Shown here: one piece after another, positions 52,754 through 62,286 of the stretch
Numbering within the stretch: the first letter of the stretch is position 1
Layout: each line of letters begins with the position of its first letter
Source of the DNA: CAXMRP01 sp965216515
GTDB lineage: Bacteria > Pseudomonadota > Alphaproteobacteria > Rhizobiales > Afifellaceae
Direction: 5' to 3'
Assembly: GCA_965216515.1 (NCBI GenBank)
Contig: OZ244173.1
Span: forward strand, 3,720,001 to 3,784,000
Length of the DNA: 64,000 nt
Notes under the pieces: generated by a model
What the model was told of the DNA's origin: nothing
Databases searched by the model: none
What the model saw: the letters and a program-made list of their open reading frames with translations, nothing else
Translations under genes and position numbers: made by a program

Positions 52754-55204
52754 CTAACGTTTGACCTGTTTCATCGCCGGATCGTAGAGCGGCTGCAGAT
52801 GCACCTGACATGGCACCCGTTCAGTCGCCACTTCCAGTTCGTACGTGCCTGAGCGAACATAGTCGTCGGATACGCCGTCGTCGTTACGGATGTAGCCGTA
52901 GCCGATGGGTTGGCCGAGTGTGTGTCCATAGCCGCCGGAGGTCAGCCAGCCGCAGCGTTTGCCGTTTCGGAAAATCGTCTCCCGTCCGTGCAGCACGATA
53001 TTGTCGCCGTCGACGGTAAAGCCGGCGAATTTCTTGCCGACGCCATCGGCAAGTTGAGCTATGACCGCGTCGCGGCCCTTGAAATCGATGTTCCTGGCCG
53101 TTTTCACCGCCCAGGCCAGGCCGGCCTCGACCGGCGTGTGGTCGGGCCCGATATCCGATCCCCAGGCGCGGTAACCTTTTTCCAGCCGCAGGGTCTCGAT
53201 CGCCCGGTATCCCGCATTGACCAGACCCAGGGGCCGGCCGGCGCCCATCAGTGCGTCATAGACGCTGACGGCATATTCGGTTGGCAGGTGCAGTTCCCAT
53301 CCCAGCTCGCCGACATATGTGATGCGAAGTGCCCGCACCGGGCAGGCGGCGATGCCGATCTGCCTGTGGGTGCCGAAGGGAAAGGCGGCGTTGGAAAGAT
53401 CGTCGCGCGTCACCGCCTGCAGGATGTCCCGGGCACGCGGTCCCATCAGCGACAGGACCGCATGGGCCGAGGTCACATCCACCAGTTGGGCATTCATGTC
53501 GGCAGGGATGTTGCGCGAAATCCAGTCGAAATCGTGTGTGGCGAATCCGGTACCGGTGACGATGTAATATTCCTGCTCGCTGATCCGCGCGACGGTCAGG
53601 TCGCATTCGATCCCGCCATGGTCGTTGAGCATCTGGGTGTAGACAAGCGAGCCCGGTGCCCTGGCCACGTCGTTTGCGGCGATCCATGACAGGGCGGATT
53701 CGGCGTCCGGCCCCTTCAGGATAAATTTGGCGAAGGACGTCTGGTCGAACAACACTGCGGCCTCACGGGCGGCACGATGTTCGCGGCCGACGGCTTCGAA
53801 CCAGTTTGGCCGACCGAACGAATAGACGTCCTTGGGTGCTTCGCCTGCCTCCCGGTCGGCGAACCAGTTCGGACGCTCCCAGCCCAGTTTCTCGCCAAAG
53901 CAGGCGCCGGCCGCCTCCAGACGCTCATACAGCGGCGATTTGCGGCACGGGCGGCCTGAGGTGTGCTCCTCATCCGGCCAGGCCATCGTGTAGTGCTTGG
54001 CATAGGCCTCCATCGTCCGCGACCGCACCCAGTCGGTATCGAAGTGCGGGCGGCCGAAACGCCGGATGTCCACCGGCCACATGTCGAAGGGCGGCTCGCC
54101 GTTGGCCACCCATTCGGCGAGGGCCATGCCGGCCCCGCCGCCGGCCGCGATCCCGAACGCGTTAAAGCCGGCACCGACGAAAAACCCGGGTTGCTCGGGG
54201 GCCTCGCCGAGAATGAAGTTGCCATCCGGTGTGAAACTTTCCGGGCCATTGACCAATTCCTTGATCCCCGCCGTCTCCAGGGCCGGCACCCGTTCCAGCG
54301 CCCGATGCACCATCGGCTCGAAATGGTCGAAATCGGAATCCAGCAAGGTGAAATGAAAGCCGTCCGGGATACCGTCGATTGCCCAGGGGATCGGATTCGG
54401 TTCGTATCCCCCCATCACCAGCCCGCCCACATCTTCCTTGTAGTAGGTAAGCGTGTCCGGATCCCGCAACGTCGGAAGGCCCGGCGTCACGCCGTCGATG
54501 GGTTCGGTGATCATGTATTGGTGCTGGACGGAAACCAGCGGCACATTGACCCCGATTGTCCGTGCAAAATCGCGACTCCACTGACCGGCACAGCAAACAA
54601 TGTTCGGTGTCTCGATGGTCCCGGCCGACGTTTCCGCGGCGACGATCCGGCCTCTGTCGGTGCGGATGCCGGTGACCGCCACATCCTCAACGATCAACGC
54701 ACCGGCAGCGCGCGCGCCGCGCGCCAGGGCCTGGGTGATATCGGAGGGGTTGGCCTGACCGTCTGAGGGCAGAAACGCGGCGCCCACCACGTCGTCCACC
54801 TTCATCAACGGCCACAGATCGCGAGCCTCCGCGGGTGAAAGCAGATGCATGTCCAGCCCGAAGGAGTGGGCGGTCGTCGCCTGTCGGCGCACTTCCGTCC
54901 AGCGTTCCTCATTGCAGGCCAGCCGCAGTCCGCCGTTCATCTTCCAGCCGGTGCCAAGCCCGGTCTCTTCCTCCAGCCGGTCGTAAAGCGCCACCGAGTA
55001 ACCGAGCAGTTGGGTGATGTTCGCATTGGACCGCAATTGGCCGACAAGGCCGGCGGCATGGAATGTCGTGCCCGAGGTCAGCTTCTTCCGTTCCACAAGA
55101 ACGATGTCCGTCCAGCCCAGGCGCGCCAGGTGATAAGCGGTCGCGCAGCCGACGATTCCGCCGCCAACGATGACCGCCTTCGCCGATTTCGGAAGTTCCG
55201 TCAT
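52754..55204 (-). CDS. FAD/GcvT oxidoreductase, dimethylglycine/sarcosine dehydrogenase type
   Basis: An 816-residue two-part enzyme. The N-terminal DAO domain has the dinucleotide fold AVIVGGGIVGCATAYHLARLG and the T-F-H49-A-A-G-L motif, where His is the covalent FAD site in dimethylglycine dehydrogenase. The C-terminal half is GcvT-like, for tetrahydrofolate, with the conserved aspartate in LNDHGGIECDLTVAR and IETLRLEKGYRAWGSDIGPDHTP. Such enzymes oxidise N-methyl groups and pass formaldehyde to tetrahydrofolate. The actual substrate is unknown. It is the last gene of a minus-strand run: ABC importer, kinase, this gene. Confidence 0.9.
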   Translation of the reverse strand: MTELPKSAKAVIVGGGIVGCATAYHLARLGWTDIVLVERKKLTSGTTFHAAGLVGQLRSNANITQLLGYSVALYDRLEEETGLGTGWKMNGGLRLACNEERWTEVRRQATTAHSFGLDMHLLSPAEARDLWPLMKVDDVVGAAFLPSDGQANPSDITQALARGARAAGALIVEDVAVTGIRTDRGRIVAAETSAGTIETPNIVCCAGQWSRDFARTIGVNVPLVSVQHQYMITEPIDGVTPGLPTLRDPDTLTYYKEDVGGLVMGGYEPNPIPWAIDGIPDGFHFTLLDSDFDHFEPMVHRALERVPALETAGIKELVNGPESFTPDGNFILGEAPEQPGFFVGAGFNAFGIAAGGGAGMALAEWVANGEPPFDMWPVDIRRFGRPHFDTDWVRSRTMEAYAKHYTMAWPDEEHTSGRPCRKSPLYERLEAAGACFGEKLGWERPNWFADREAGEAPKDVYSFGRPNWFEAVGREHRAAREAAVLFDQTSFAKFILKGPDAESALSWIAANDVARAPGSLVYTQMLNDHGGIECDLTVARISEQEYYIVTGTGFATHDFDWISRNIPADMNAQLVDVTSAHAVLSLMGPRARDILQAVTRDDLSNAAFPFGTHRQIGIAACPVRALRITYVGELGWELHLPTEYAVSVYDALMGAGRPLGLVNAGYRAIETLRLEKGYRAWGSDIGPDHTPVEAGLAWAVKTARNIDFKGRDAVIAQLADGVGKKFAGFTVDGDNIVLHGRETIFRNGKRCGWLTSGGYGHTLGQPIGYGYIRNDDGVSDDYVRSGTYELEVATERVPCQVHLQPLYDPAMKQVKR

Positions 55205-55213
55205 CGCAGGGCC

Positions 55214-56089
55214 TCAAAGCAGTTTGAAATCGGCATAGGCGGTCTCGAATCGTCGGAGGTTTTCTGCCGTATAGGCGGCATAGTCGAAATCGAGGGTCGA
55301 ATGGATCTCCGACACCATGCTCCACAGGGTTTCCCGGAGAAGCGACGCGCATTTCATCGCCTGGTAGCGCCGCCAGAGCTCATCGCTTGCCGGCGCCCCG
55401 AAGTAGGCTTCCAGCAGCCAGCGCTCCTGATCCGGCGGCAGTTCGTTGTTGGAGGCGAGGCCGCCAAGGTCGAACAGCGGCGTGTTGAAGCCGCCATAGT
55501 CCCAATCGATCAACCACAGCCGGTCGCCATCATCGATGATGTTGGCGGCCAGCAAGTCATTGTGGGCAAACACGATATCGAATGGTCCGGCGGCCGCTTC
55601 AAGCCTGGCACCGGCCACTTTCAGATCGGCCAGGACCGGTGCATGCGGCGTATCGCTGCCACCCAGCGAACGGACATAGTCGCCGATGACGTGGAAGACC
55701 CAGAAGATCAGGATCGGGCCACTCAGATGGTTTTGCACCTTACGATGACAGGTCCTGATCAACGGCACGATGCGGGCGAGGTTTTGCGGCTGCCGCACAT
55801 CGTCCGGTGCAAAGGTGCGCCCTTGGATATGATCAATCACCAAAAGCCCCGCTTCGGCGTGCACCACCGCCGGCGAAATGCCGGCCTCGTGGGCCGCCCG
55901 GGCCGCCGCCAGCTCGTTGAAGCGCATGAGATGATGGACGGGAATGTCATCGCCCAAACGGACGACACAGGTTCGTGTGCCGTCGGTCGCCTTGAAATTC
56001 TTGTTCGTGAGGCCGCCGCCGAGCGGTTCGATTTCCGGTGGTCCCGACCAGATCGGCAAGGCGCGTATTCGTGACATCGGATCAGCCAT
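55214..56089 (-). CDS. Choline-kinase-like phosphotransferase 1
   Basis: A 291-residue APH/choline kinase fold protein. The Brenner loop is H176-N-D178-L-L-A-A-N183 in DIVFAHNDLLAANII and the metal aspartate is D195 in LWLIDWDYGG. The N-lobe has GGGLTNKNFKATDG and LVIDHIQGRTF. Family members phosphorylate choline, ethanolamine and related alcohols. The start MADPMSR at 56089 overlaps the ABC permease stop by 8 bases, so it is co-translated; 9 bases separate it from the FAD/GcvT gene. Confidence 0.85.
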   Translation of the reverse strand: MADPMSRIRALPIWSGPPEIEPLGGGLTNKNFKATDGTRTCVVRLGDDIPVHHLMRFNELAAARAAHEAGISPAVVHAEAGLLVIDHIQGRTFAPDDVRQPQNLARIVPLIRTCHRKVQNHLSGPILIFWVFHVIGDYVRSLGGSDTPHAPVLADLKVAGARLEAAAGPFDIVFAHNDLLAANIIDDGDRLWLIDWDYGGFNTPLFDLGGLASNNELPPDQERWLLEAYFGAPASDELWRRYQAMKCASLLRETLWSMVSEIHSTLDFDYAAYTAENLRRFETAYADFKLL

Positions 56090-58127
56090 GGGCTTCACCC
56101 AATCCGTAGCGCCGCCGGGCCGCCCGCGCCGAGGCGGAGATCAGGCGGTCGGCGATGATGGCGATGAAGGCGACCGACAGACCGGCAATCACGCCGCGTC
56201 CGATGTCGGCCTTGGTGAGCGCGATATACACTTCTTGGCCGAGGTCGCGGGTGCCGACCAGCGCCGTGATGACAAGCATCGACAGCGCCAGCATGATCGT
56301 CTGGTTGAGCCCGAGCAGCATCTCCGGCAAGGCCAGGGGCAGGCGGATGCGTGTCAAAATCTGCCGCGGCGTACAGCCCGACACGATGCCGGCCTCGATC
56401 AACTGCCTGTCGATGGAGCGGATACCGTGCACCGTGTATCGCACCGCCGGCGCCAGCGCGTACAGGACCACGGCGATCATGGCGGTGAAATCGCCGACGC
56501 GGAACAGCATCACCACCGGGATCAAATAGACAAAACTCGGCAGCGTCTGCAGCGTATCGATGACGAAGGACGTGACCTTGCCGACCCGCTCGTTGAGCGC
56601 CGCCCAAATCCCGAGCGGGATACCGATCAGCGATGCGATGATAACAGAGGCGCCGCACAGATACACCGTGGTCATCGCCTTGGCCCACAGGCCGTTGAAG
56701 ACAATGAACGCCGCCAGCACGCCGGTGAGGACCGACAACCGCCAGCCGCCGAAACGGTAGCCGGCAAAGAACGCCAGAAAAATGCCCCACGGCCACGGAA
56801 TGCCGAGAAGAAACCGTTTGATGGGAAGCAGAAACCAGGTGAGGATCGCTGTCTTGATGGCCTCGAACGTGTCGAAGAGATTGACATTGAGCCATTCCAC
56901 CAATCCGCTCCAGAATGGTCCGGTGGTGATCGAAAAGGCCGCCGGATAGGTCTGCGCCGCCGGCAGCACCCGGCCGACCAAAAAAGCACCGAAAACGACC
57001 CCGGTTACGATCAGCGTTCGGGGATAGCGAGCCGCCATGCCGGCTTTCGGCGTTGCCGCGCCATGGCTCGGCCGCCGGTGCGCGAACGCCTGGCTCAACC
57101 GGTCAAGCGCGATCGCCAGTGCGACGATGGCGATTCCGGCTTCCAGGCCGGCGCCGATATTAAGTCGCCGCAATGATGTCAGCACGTCATAGCCGAGACC
57201 GCCGGCGCCGATCATCGAGGCGATAATCACCATGTTGAGCGACAGCATGATCACCTGGTTGACACCGACCATCAGGCCCGGCCGGGCTGCCGGCACCAGA
57301 ACCCGCCAGGTCATTTGCCGTGGCGTGCACCCCGCCATCGTGCCGAAATCGGCGATCTCCGGATCGACACCCTTGAGCGATAGGGTTGTGATGCGGACCA
57401 TGGGCGGCATGGCGTAGATGACCGTCGCAATCAGCGCCGCCACCGGACCGAAGCCAAACAGGAACAGGATCGGCACCAGATAGGCGAAGATCGGGATCGT
57501 CTGCATCAGATCGAGCACTGGTGTGATGACCCGCTCAAACCAAGGTGCCTTGTAGGCGGCGATTCCCAGCAGCAATCCGCCGGCAACGCCGATCGGCACG
57601 GCGATCACGATGGAGGCCAGCGTCACCATGGCGCTATCCCACTGGCCGAAAACGGCAAGATAGGCGAAGGCGGTGCCGGCAAGCGCGGCCAGGCCCCAAT
57701 CGCGGGCATAATGGCCCAGCGCCACGACAGCGGCGATCACGGCAATCCACGAGAGCGGTGGCAGAATCTGGATGGCGTCGGAACCGATCCCTTCCATCAG
57801 GCCGGTGGAGAACAGCGACAAAGCAAGCTCATAGGGTCGCTCGATCAGCCAGGCCGCAAAGCGGGTGAAGTCCTTGAAGGTGAAGAGCCCGAACGTGGCG
57901 TCTTCGACCAGCCAGTTCATGGCCGCTGATATGTCGCTCGACCATTGCAGTTTCCAGGCGGAGGGAAACCGGACCAGCCAGCGCGCATCAAGCAGCCGGG
58001 AAAGATCACGGCCAAAGTTCGCCAGTGCGATCGTTGCGGCAAGGATCAGGAGCCACAGGCCCGTTGCCGGCGAAAATCGGATGCCGGGGGAGGGTGCCGC
58101 CACAGCGGAAGCATCCGGGACGCTCAT
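56082..58127 (-). CDS. ABC permease, tandem fusion of two betaine-type domains
   Basis: A 681-residue ProW/OpuAB-like permease in which two complete permease domains are joined. The EAA loops are in GCTPRQMTWRVLVPAARPG (first half) and GCTPRQILTRIRLPLALPE (second half), each followed by a long conserved run (NQVIMLSLNMVIIASMIG and NQTIMLALSMLVITALVG). At least twelve spans are visible. The protein can serve as its own dimer, so only one permease gene is needed. The start overlaps the ATPase stop by 4 bases (ATGA). Confidence 0.9.
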   Translation of the reverse strand: MSVPDASAVAAPSPGIRFSPATGLWLLILAATIALANFGRDLSRLLDARWLVRFPSAWKLQWSSDISAAMNWLVEDATFGLFTFKDFTRFAAWLIERPYELALSLFSTGLMEGIGSDAIQILPPLSWIAVIAAVVALGHYARDWGLAALAGTAFAYLAVFGQWDSAMVTLASIVIAVPIGVAGGLLLGIAAYKAPWFERVITPVLDLMQTIPIFAYLVPILFLFGFGPVAALIATVIYAMPPMVRITTLSLKGVDPEIADFGTMAGCTPRQMTWRVLVPAARPGLMVGVNQVIMLSLNMVIIASMIGAGGLGYDVLTSLRRLNIGAGLEAGIAIVALAIALDRLSQAFAHRRPSHGAATPKAGMAARYPRTLIVTGVVFGAFLVGRVLPAAQTYPAAFSITTGPFWSGLVEWLNVNLFDTFEAIKTAILTWFLLPIKRFLLGIPWPWGIFLAFFAGYRFGGWRLSVLTGVLAAFIVFNGLWAKAMTTVYLCGASVIIASLIGIPLGIWAALNERVGKVTSFVIDTLQTLPSFVYLIPVVMLFRVGDFTAMIAVVLYALAPAVRYTVHGIRSIDRQLIEAGIVSGCTPRQILTRIRLPLALPEMLLGLNQTIMLALSMLVITALVGTRDLGQEVYIALTKADIGRGVIAGLSVAFIAIIADRLISASARAARRRYGLGEAHG

Positions 58128-59182
58128 GGCGCGTTCCCGCCGCTTGCCCGGCCGCGACCGATCAGGACATCGATAATCGCCGCCTTGTCGATATCGCCGA
58201 CGATGGCGCCATCGTCACCGATCACCGGGATCGGGCGTTGGGTATCCACGATGCGCTCGGCGACATCGGCGATCGTCGCCCGGACCGGGATCGGCACCAT
58301 GTCCGTTGCCGCGGCGGCGCCGGTCGGGATCTGGCGTTCCAGGGGCGCCATGACCGCGCCGACGGTCAGCACCTTGTCCCGGGGGATATGCCGCGTGAAC
58401 TCGCCGACATATTCGGTTGCCGGTGCCAGGACCAGGCCTTCGGGTGTGTCGACCTGAATAATCTCGCCGTCCTTCATGATGGCGATCCTGTCAGCGAGCC
58501 GGATGGCTTCGTCAAAATCGTGCGTGATGAAGACGATCGTTTTCTTCAGCAGCGCCTGAAGCCGCAGGAATTCGTCCTGCATTTCGCGCCGGATCAGCGG
58601 ATCGAGGGCGGAAAATGGTTCGTCGAGAAACCAGACTTCCGGTTCAATCGCCAGTGAACGGGCAATCCCGACCCGCTGCTGCTGGCCGCCTGAAAGTTCG
58701 CGAGGATAATAGGCTTCGCGGCCCTTGAGCCCGACAAGCTCGATCATCTGGTTGGACCGCGCTCGCCGCCGCTCTCTGTCGCCGCCCTGTATCGCCAGCG
58801 GAAATTCGACATTTTGCAGAACCGTGAGATGGGGAAGCAACGCGAAATGCTGAAAGACCATGCCGAACTTGTAGCGGCGGATGTCAATCATCTCCCGGCG
58901 CGATGCCGCACCAAGGTCGCGGTTCTCAAACGTCAGGCTGCCCGCCGTCGGTTCGATCAGTCGCGACAGACAGCGAACCAGGGTCGATTTGCCGGAGCCC
59001 GAAAGCCCCATGATGACGAAAATCTCGCCCTCTTGGATATCCAGGTCCGCCGAGCGGACCGCGGCAATCAATCCGTTTTCGGTGATTTCGTCCGGTGTCG
59101 GATTGGAATTGGCGCGCAAAAAGGCTTCAGCATCACTGCCGAACAGTTTCCACAGATCACGGCAACTGAGCTTGCTGGACAA
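58124..59182 (-). CDS. ABC ATPase, glycine-betaine type
   Basis: A 352-residue ProV/OpuAA-like ATPase. Walker A is GLSGSGKST at residues 59-67, with ABC signature LSGGQQQRVGIARSL and Walker B VWFLDEPFSALD, then VFITHDFDEAI. The last 80 residues resemble one or two CBS modules (VLTVGAVMAPLE, RPIPVIGDDGAIVGDIDKAA), the part that in OpuA senses ionic strength. First of the run ATPase, permease, kinase, FAD/GcvT gene, 129 bases below the binding-protein gene. Confidence 0.92.
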   Translation of the reverse strand: MSSKLSCRDLWKLFGSDAEAFLRANSNPTPDEITENGLIAAVRSADLDIQEGEIFVIMGLSGSGKSTLVRCLSRLIEPTAGSLTFENRDLGAASRREMIDIRRYKFGMVFQHFALLPHLTVLQNVEFPLAIQGGDRERRRARSNQMIELVGLKGREAYYPRELSGGQQQRVGIARSLAIEPEVWFLDEPFSALDPLIRREMQDEFLRLQALLKKTIVFITHDFDEAIRLADRIAIMKDGEIIQVDTPEGLVLAPATEYVGEFTRHIPRDKVLTVGAVMAPLERQIPTGAAAATDMVPIPVRATIADVAERIVDTQRPIPVIGDDGAIVGDIDKAAIIDVLIGRGRASGGNAP

Positions 59183-59311
59183 CGGGCAACGCCAATCGGT
59201 TCTGTTCGCCGGGGCCTCAGTGCCCGGTCGGGGCAGGGTGGCACAACGGGTCCCGCCGGAAAAGCGGCGGAACCCTATCGCATCCCGTCGATCGGCACAG
59301 GGCCGATCCGG

Positions 59312-60262
59312 CTATTGAATCCAGTTGGACCAGCGGTCTTCGTTTGCCGCCATCCAGTCCGCCACCACCGCTTCAACTGTCTTTCCGTCCAGATCGACGG
59401 CGGCAACCATGGCGCCCATTTCGTCGTTTCCGATATTGAAACTTTCGATCGCCTTGTAGGCGCCCGGCCATTTTTCCTTCACGCCGGTCCAGGCGACCTT
59501 CCAGATCGGCCCGCGTGGCTTGCCGCAATCATAGGCGGCGTTCGGATTGCTGCCCCAGGAGGGATCGGAATAGCATTCCGCCGTATAGGCGGGAAATTCC
59601 ACCCATTCGCCTTCGAATTTGGACGGCGCCCAATGCGGGGCATACACCCACAGCAACACAGGCGCCTTGCGCTGATAGGCCGATTCCAGTTCGGCAAAGA
59701 GCGCCGCGTCAGTGCCGGCATGGACGACTTCGAAATCCATCTCAAGCGCCTCGACACGTTCGTCGTCAAATCCGCCCCAGGTCACCGGGCCGCCCAGGTA
59801 GCGGCCGAGCGGCGCGGTTTCCGGTGTCGAAAACGCTTCCGCGCAGTCGTTGAGCGCTTGCCAGTCCGGCAACCCCGGGCACTTGTCCTTCATATAGGCG
59901 GGATACCACCACTCCTCGATGGCCTGCATGCCGGTTTCACCGACATTGACCACATTGCCGGTCGCCGTCGCCTCGTCCATGGCTTCCCGGCCCGTCGTTT
60001 CCCAGATTTCCATCGCGACATGCAGGTCACCGGTCTTCAGGCCGGCAAACTGGGCGATATAGTCGGCCTGCACCAAATCGATATTGTAACCCGCCTTCTT
60101 CAAGACCTCCGCCATCAGGTTGGTGGTCAGCAGCTGCCCCGTCCAATCATGCAGCGTCAGCTTGATCGGATCCTTGGATTCCACGTCCGCCGTCGCCGGC
60201 ATGGCGGTGACCAGTCCCGCCACGAGCCCCAGCGCCAGAATTGATCTGGATGTTGTCATCAT
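59312..60262 (-). CDS. ABC substrate-binding protein, OpuAC/ProX type
   Basis: A 316-residue periplasmic binding protein with GGGAGAG before the ATG and a signal peptide of 25 residues (MMTTSRSILALGLVAGLVTA, cleavage after PATA). Aromatic residues that could form a cation-binding box are in LHDWTGQL, MEIWETTG, EEWWYPAY, VLLWVYAPHWAP and NEDRWSNWIQ. That is the setup of glycine-betaine and choline binding proteins, so a quaternary or methylated amine is the likely ligand. Four cysteines near CPGLPDWQALNDC and AECYSDPS...DCGKPRGP may form two disulphides. Confidence 0.9.
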   Translation of the reverse strand: MMTTSRSILALGLVAGLVTAMPATADVESKDPIKLTLHDWTGQLLTTNLMAEVLKKAGYNIDLVQADYIAQFAGLKTGDLHVAMEIWETTGREAMDEATATGNVVNVGETGMQAIEEWWYPAYMKDKCPGLPDWQALNDCAEAFSTPETAPLGRYLGGPVTWGGFDDERVEALEMDFEVVHAGTDAALFAELESAYQRKAPVLLWVYAPHWAPSKFEGEWVEFPAYTAECYSDPSWGSNPNAAYDCGKPRGPIWKVAWTGVKEKWPGAYKAIESFNIGNDEMGAMVAAVDLDGKTVEAVVADWMAANEDRWSNWIQ

Positions 60263-60462
60263 CGTCGCTCTCCCGATTTGTTTCGGACCGATTTTCCGCT
60301 GATCGTCCGCGCCGGGCCCTTGTTGCCGGTATCCGGTCGCAGGACCCGGTTGCCGCCCGAACGTGAACAGCCCGCCGAGCCGATCTCGCATTCGTTGCCC
60401 ATCTTGTCCCTGGTCCACCGGGGACACCGGAAGTGTTCGCGAAAAAAACCGGATCGTCAACT

Positions 60463-60496
60463 CAAACACATGAAAATACATGAATTTGTGTGTTTT
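60463..60496. promoter_or_regulatory. AT-rich DeoR-type operator candidate
   Basis: In the 287-base divergent gap between the ABC and deoR genes. ACATGAA occurs twice with a 10-bp pitch (60468-60474, 60478-60484), inside an imperfect dyad CAAACACA (60463-60470) and TGTGTTTT (60489-60496). Such helical-pitch repeats are common for DeoR-family operators. AT content here contrasts strongly with flanking sequence. Confidence 0.5.
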
Positions 60497-60549
60497 TGTT
60501 GGTTTTTGCCACGGATAGCCCGTACGGTGACGGGCAGGGAGCGACGAAT

Positions 60550-61320
60550 ATGGCTCGCGGCAATTTCCGTGAACGCGAAATCCTGCACGAAGTCCGCAGC
60601 GCCGGCGGCGCGGCGCGCATTCAGTTTCTTGCCTCGCGGCTCGGCGTTTCCGAAGAGACGATCCGCAGAAATGTCCGCGCCCTGGAAGCCGACGGTAAGT
60701 TGCGCAAGGTGCACGGCGGCGTGCATCTGGACGAAAACCAGGTCGAGCCGCCATTTCGCCGGCGCATGGGCGACAATCCGGAGGCCAAGCGGCAGATCGC
60801 CGCCAGGGTTGCGGAGTTGGTGCGCGACGGGGATTCCCTGTTTCTCGATATTGGTTCGACAACCGCCTACATCGCGCTGGCGTTGCGTCAACACAGTGAT
60901 CTGTTTGTGGTCACCAATTCCGTTGTCGTGGCCAACAGCCTGGCGGCGCGAAACAACAACAGGGTGTTCATGGCCGGCGGAGAGCTGCGCGGCCATGATG
61001 GGGGTTCATTTGGTGCCGAGGCGATCGAATTCGTCCGTCGCTTCAGTGTGCGCTACGCATTCCTGTCGGTCGGCGCCATCGATGCGGCAACCGGCTTCAT
61101 GCTGCACGATATGCAGGAAGCCGAACTCACTGGCGCGGTTCTGGATCAGGCGCAGATCCGGGTGGTCGCCGCAGACAGCACCAAATTTGCGCGTCGCGCA
61201 CCGATCGTGGTCGCCCCGCCCGGCCTCTTCGACATGCTCGTGAGCGAAGCCGCACCGCCGCCCGCCATTGCTGACATGCTGTCCCGAAACGATGTGGATC
61301 TGGTATTGGCGGAGGGTTGA
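60550..61320 (+). CDS. DeoR/GlpR-family transcriptional regulator
   Basis: A 256-residue repressor. AGGGAG stands 6 bases before the ATG at 60550. N-terminal DeoR helix-turn-helix at about 8-58 (LASRLGVSEETIRRNVRALE, ADGKLRKVHGGV), then a DeoRC sugar-phosphate-like domain with LFLDIGSTTAYIALAL, VVTNSVVVANSLA, FLSVGAIDAATGFM and VAADSTKFARRAP. The DeoRC fold usually senses phosphorylated compounds, which fits the two kinases in the cluster. Divergent from the ABC operon; convergent with kinase 2 (6 bases). Confidence 0.9.
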   Translation: MARGNFREREILHEVRSAGGAARIQFLASRLGVSEETIRRNVRALEADGKLRKVHGGVHLDENQVEPPFRRRMGDNPEAKRQIAARVAELVRDGDSLFLDIGSTTAYIALALRQHSDLFVVTNSVVVANSLAARNNNRVFMAGGELRGHDGGSFGAEAIEFVRRFSVRYAFLSVGAIDAATGFMLHDMQEAELTGAVLDQAQIRVVAADSTKFARRAPIVVAPPGLFDMLVSEAAPPPAIADMLSRNDVDLVLAEG

Positions 61321-61326
61321 TCGCCG

Positions 61327-62256
<930 letters not shown>

Positions 62257-62286
62257 CGTGTTGATTCCGTTTGTCGGGGTTCCTGC

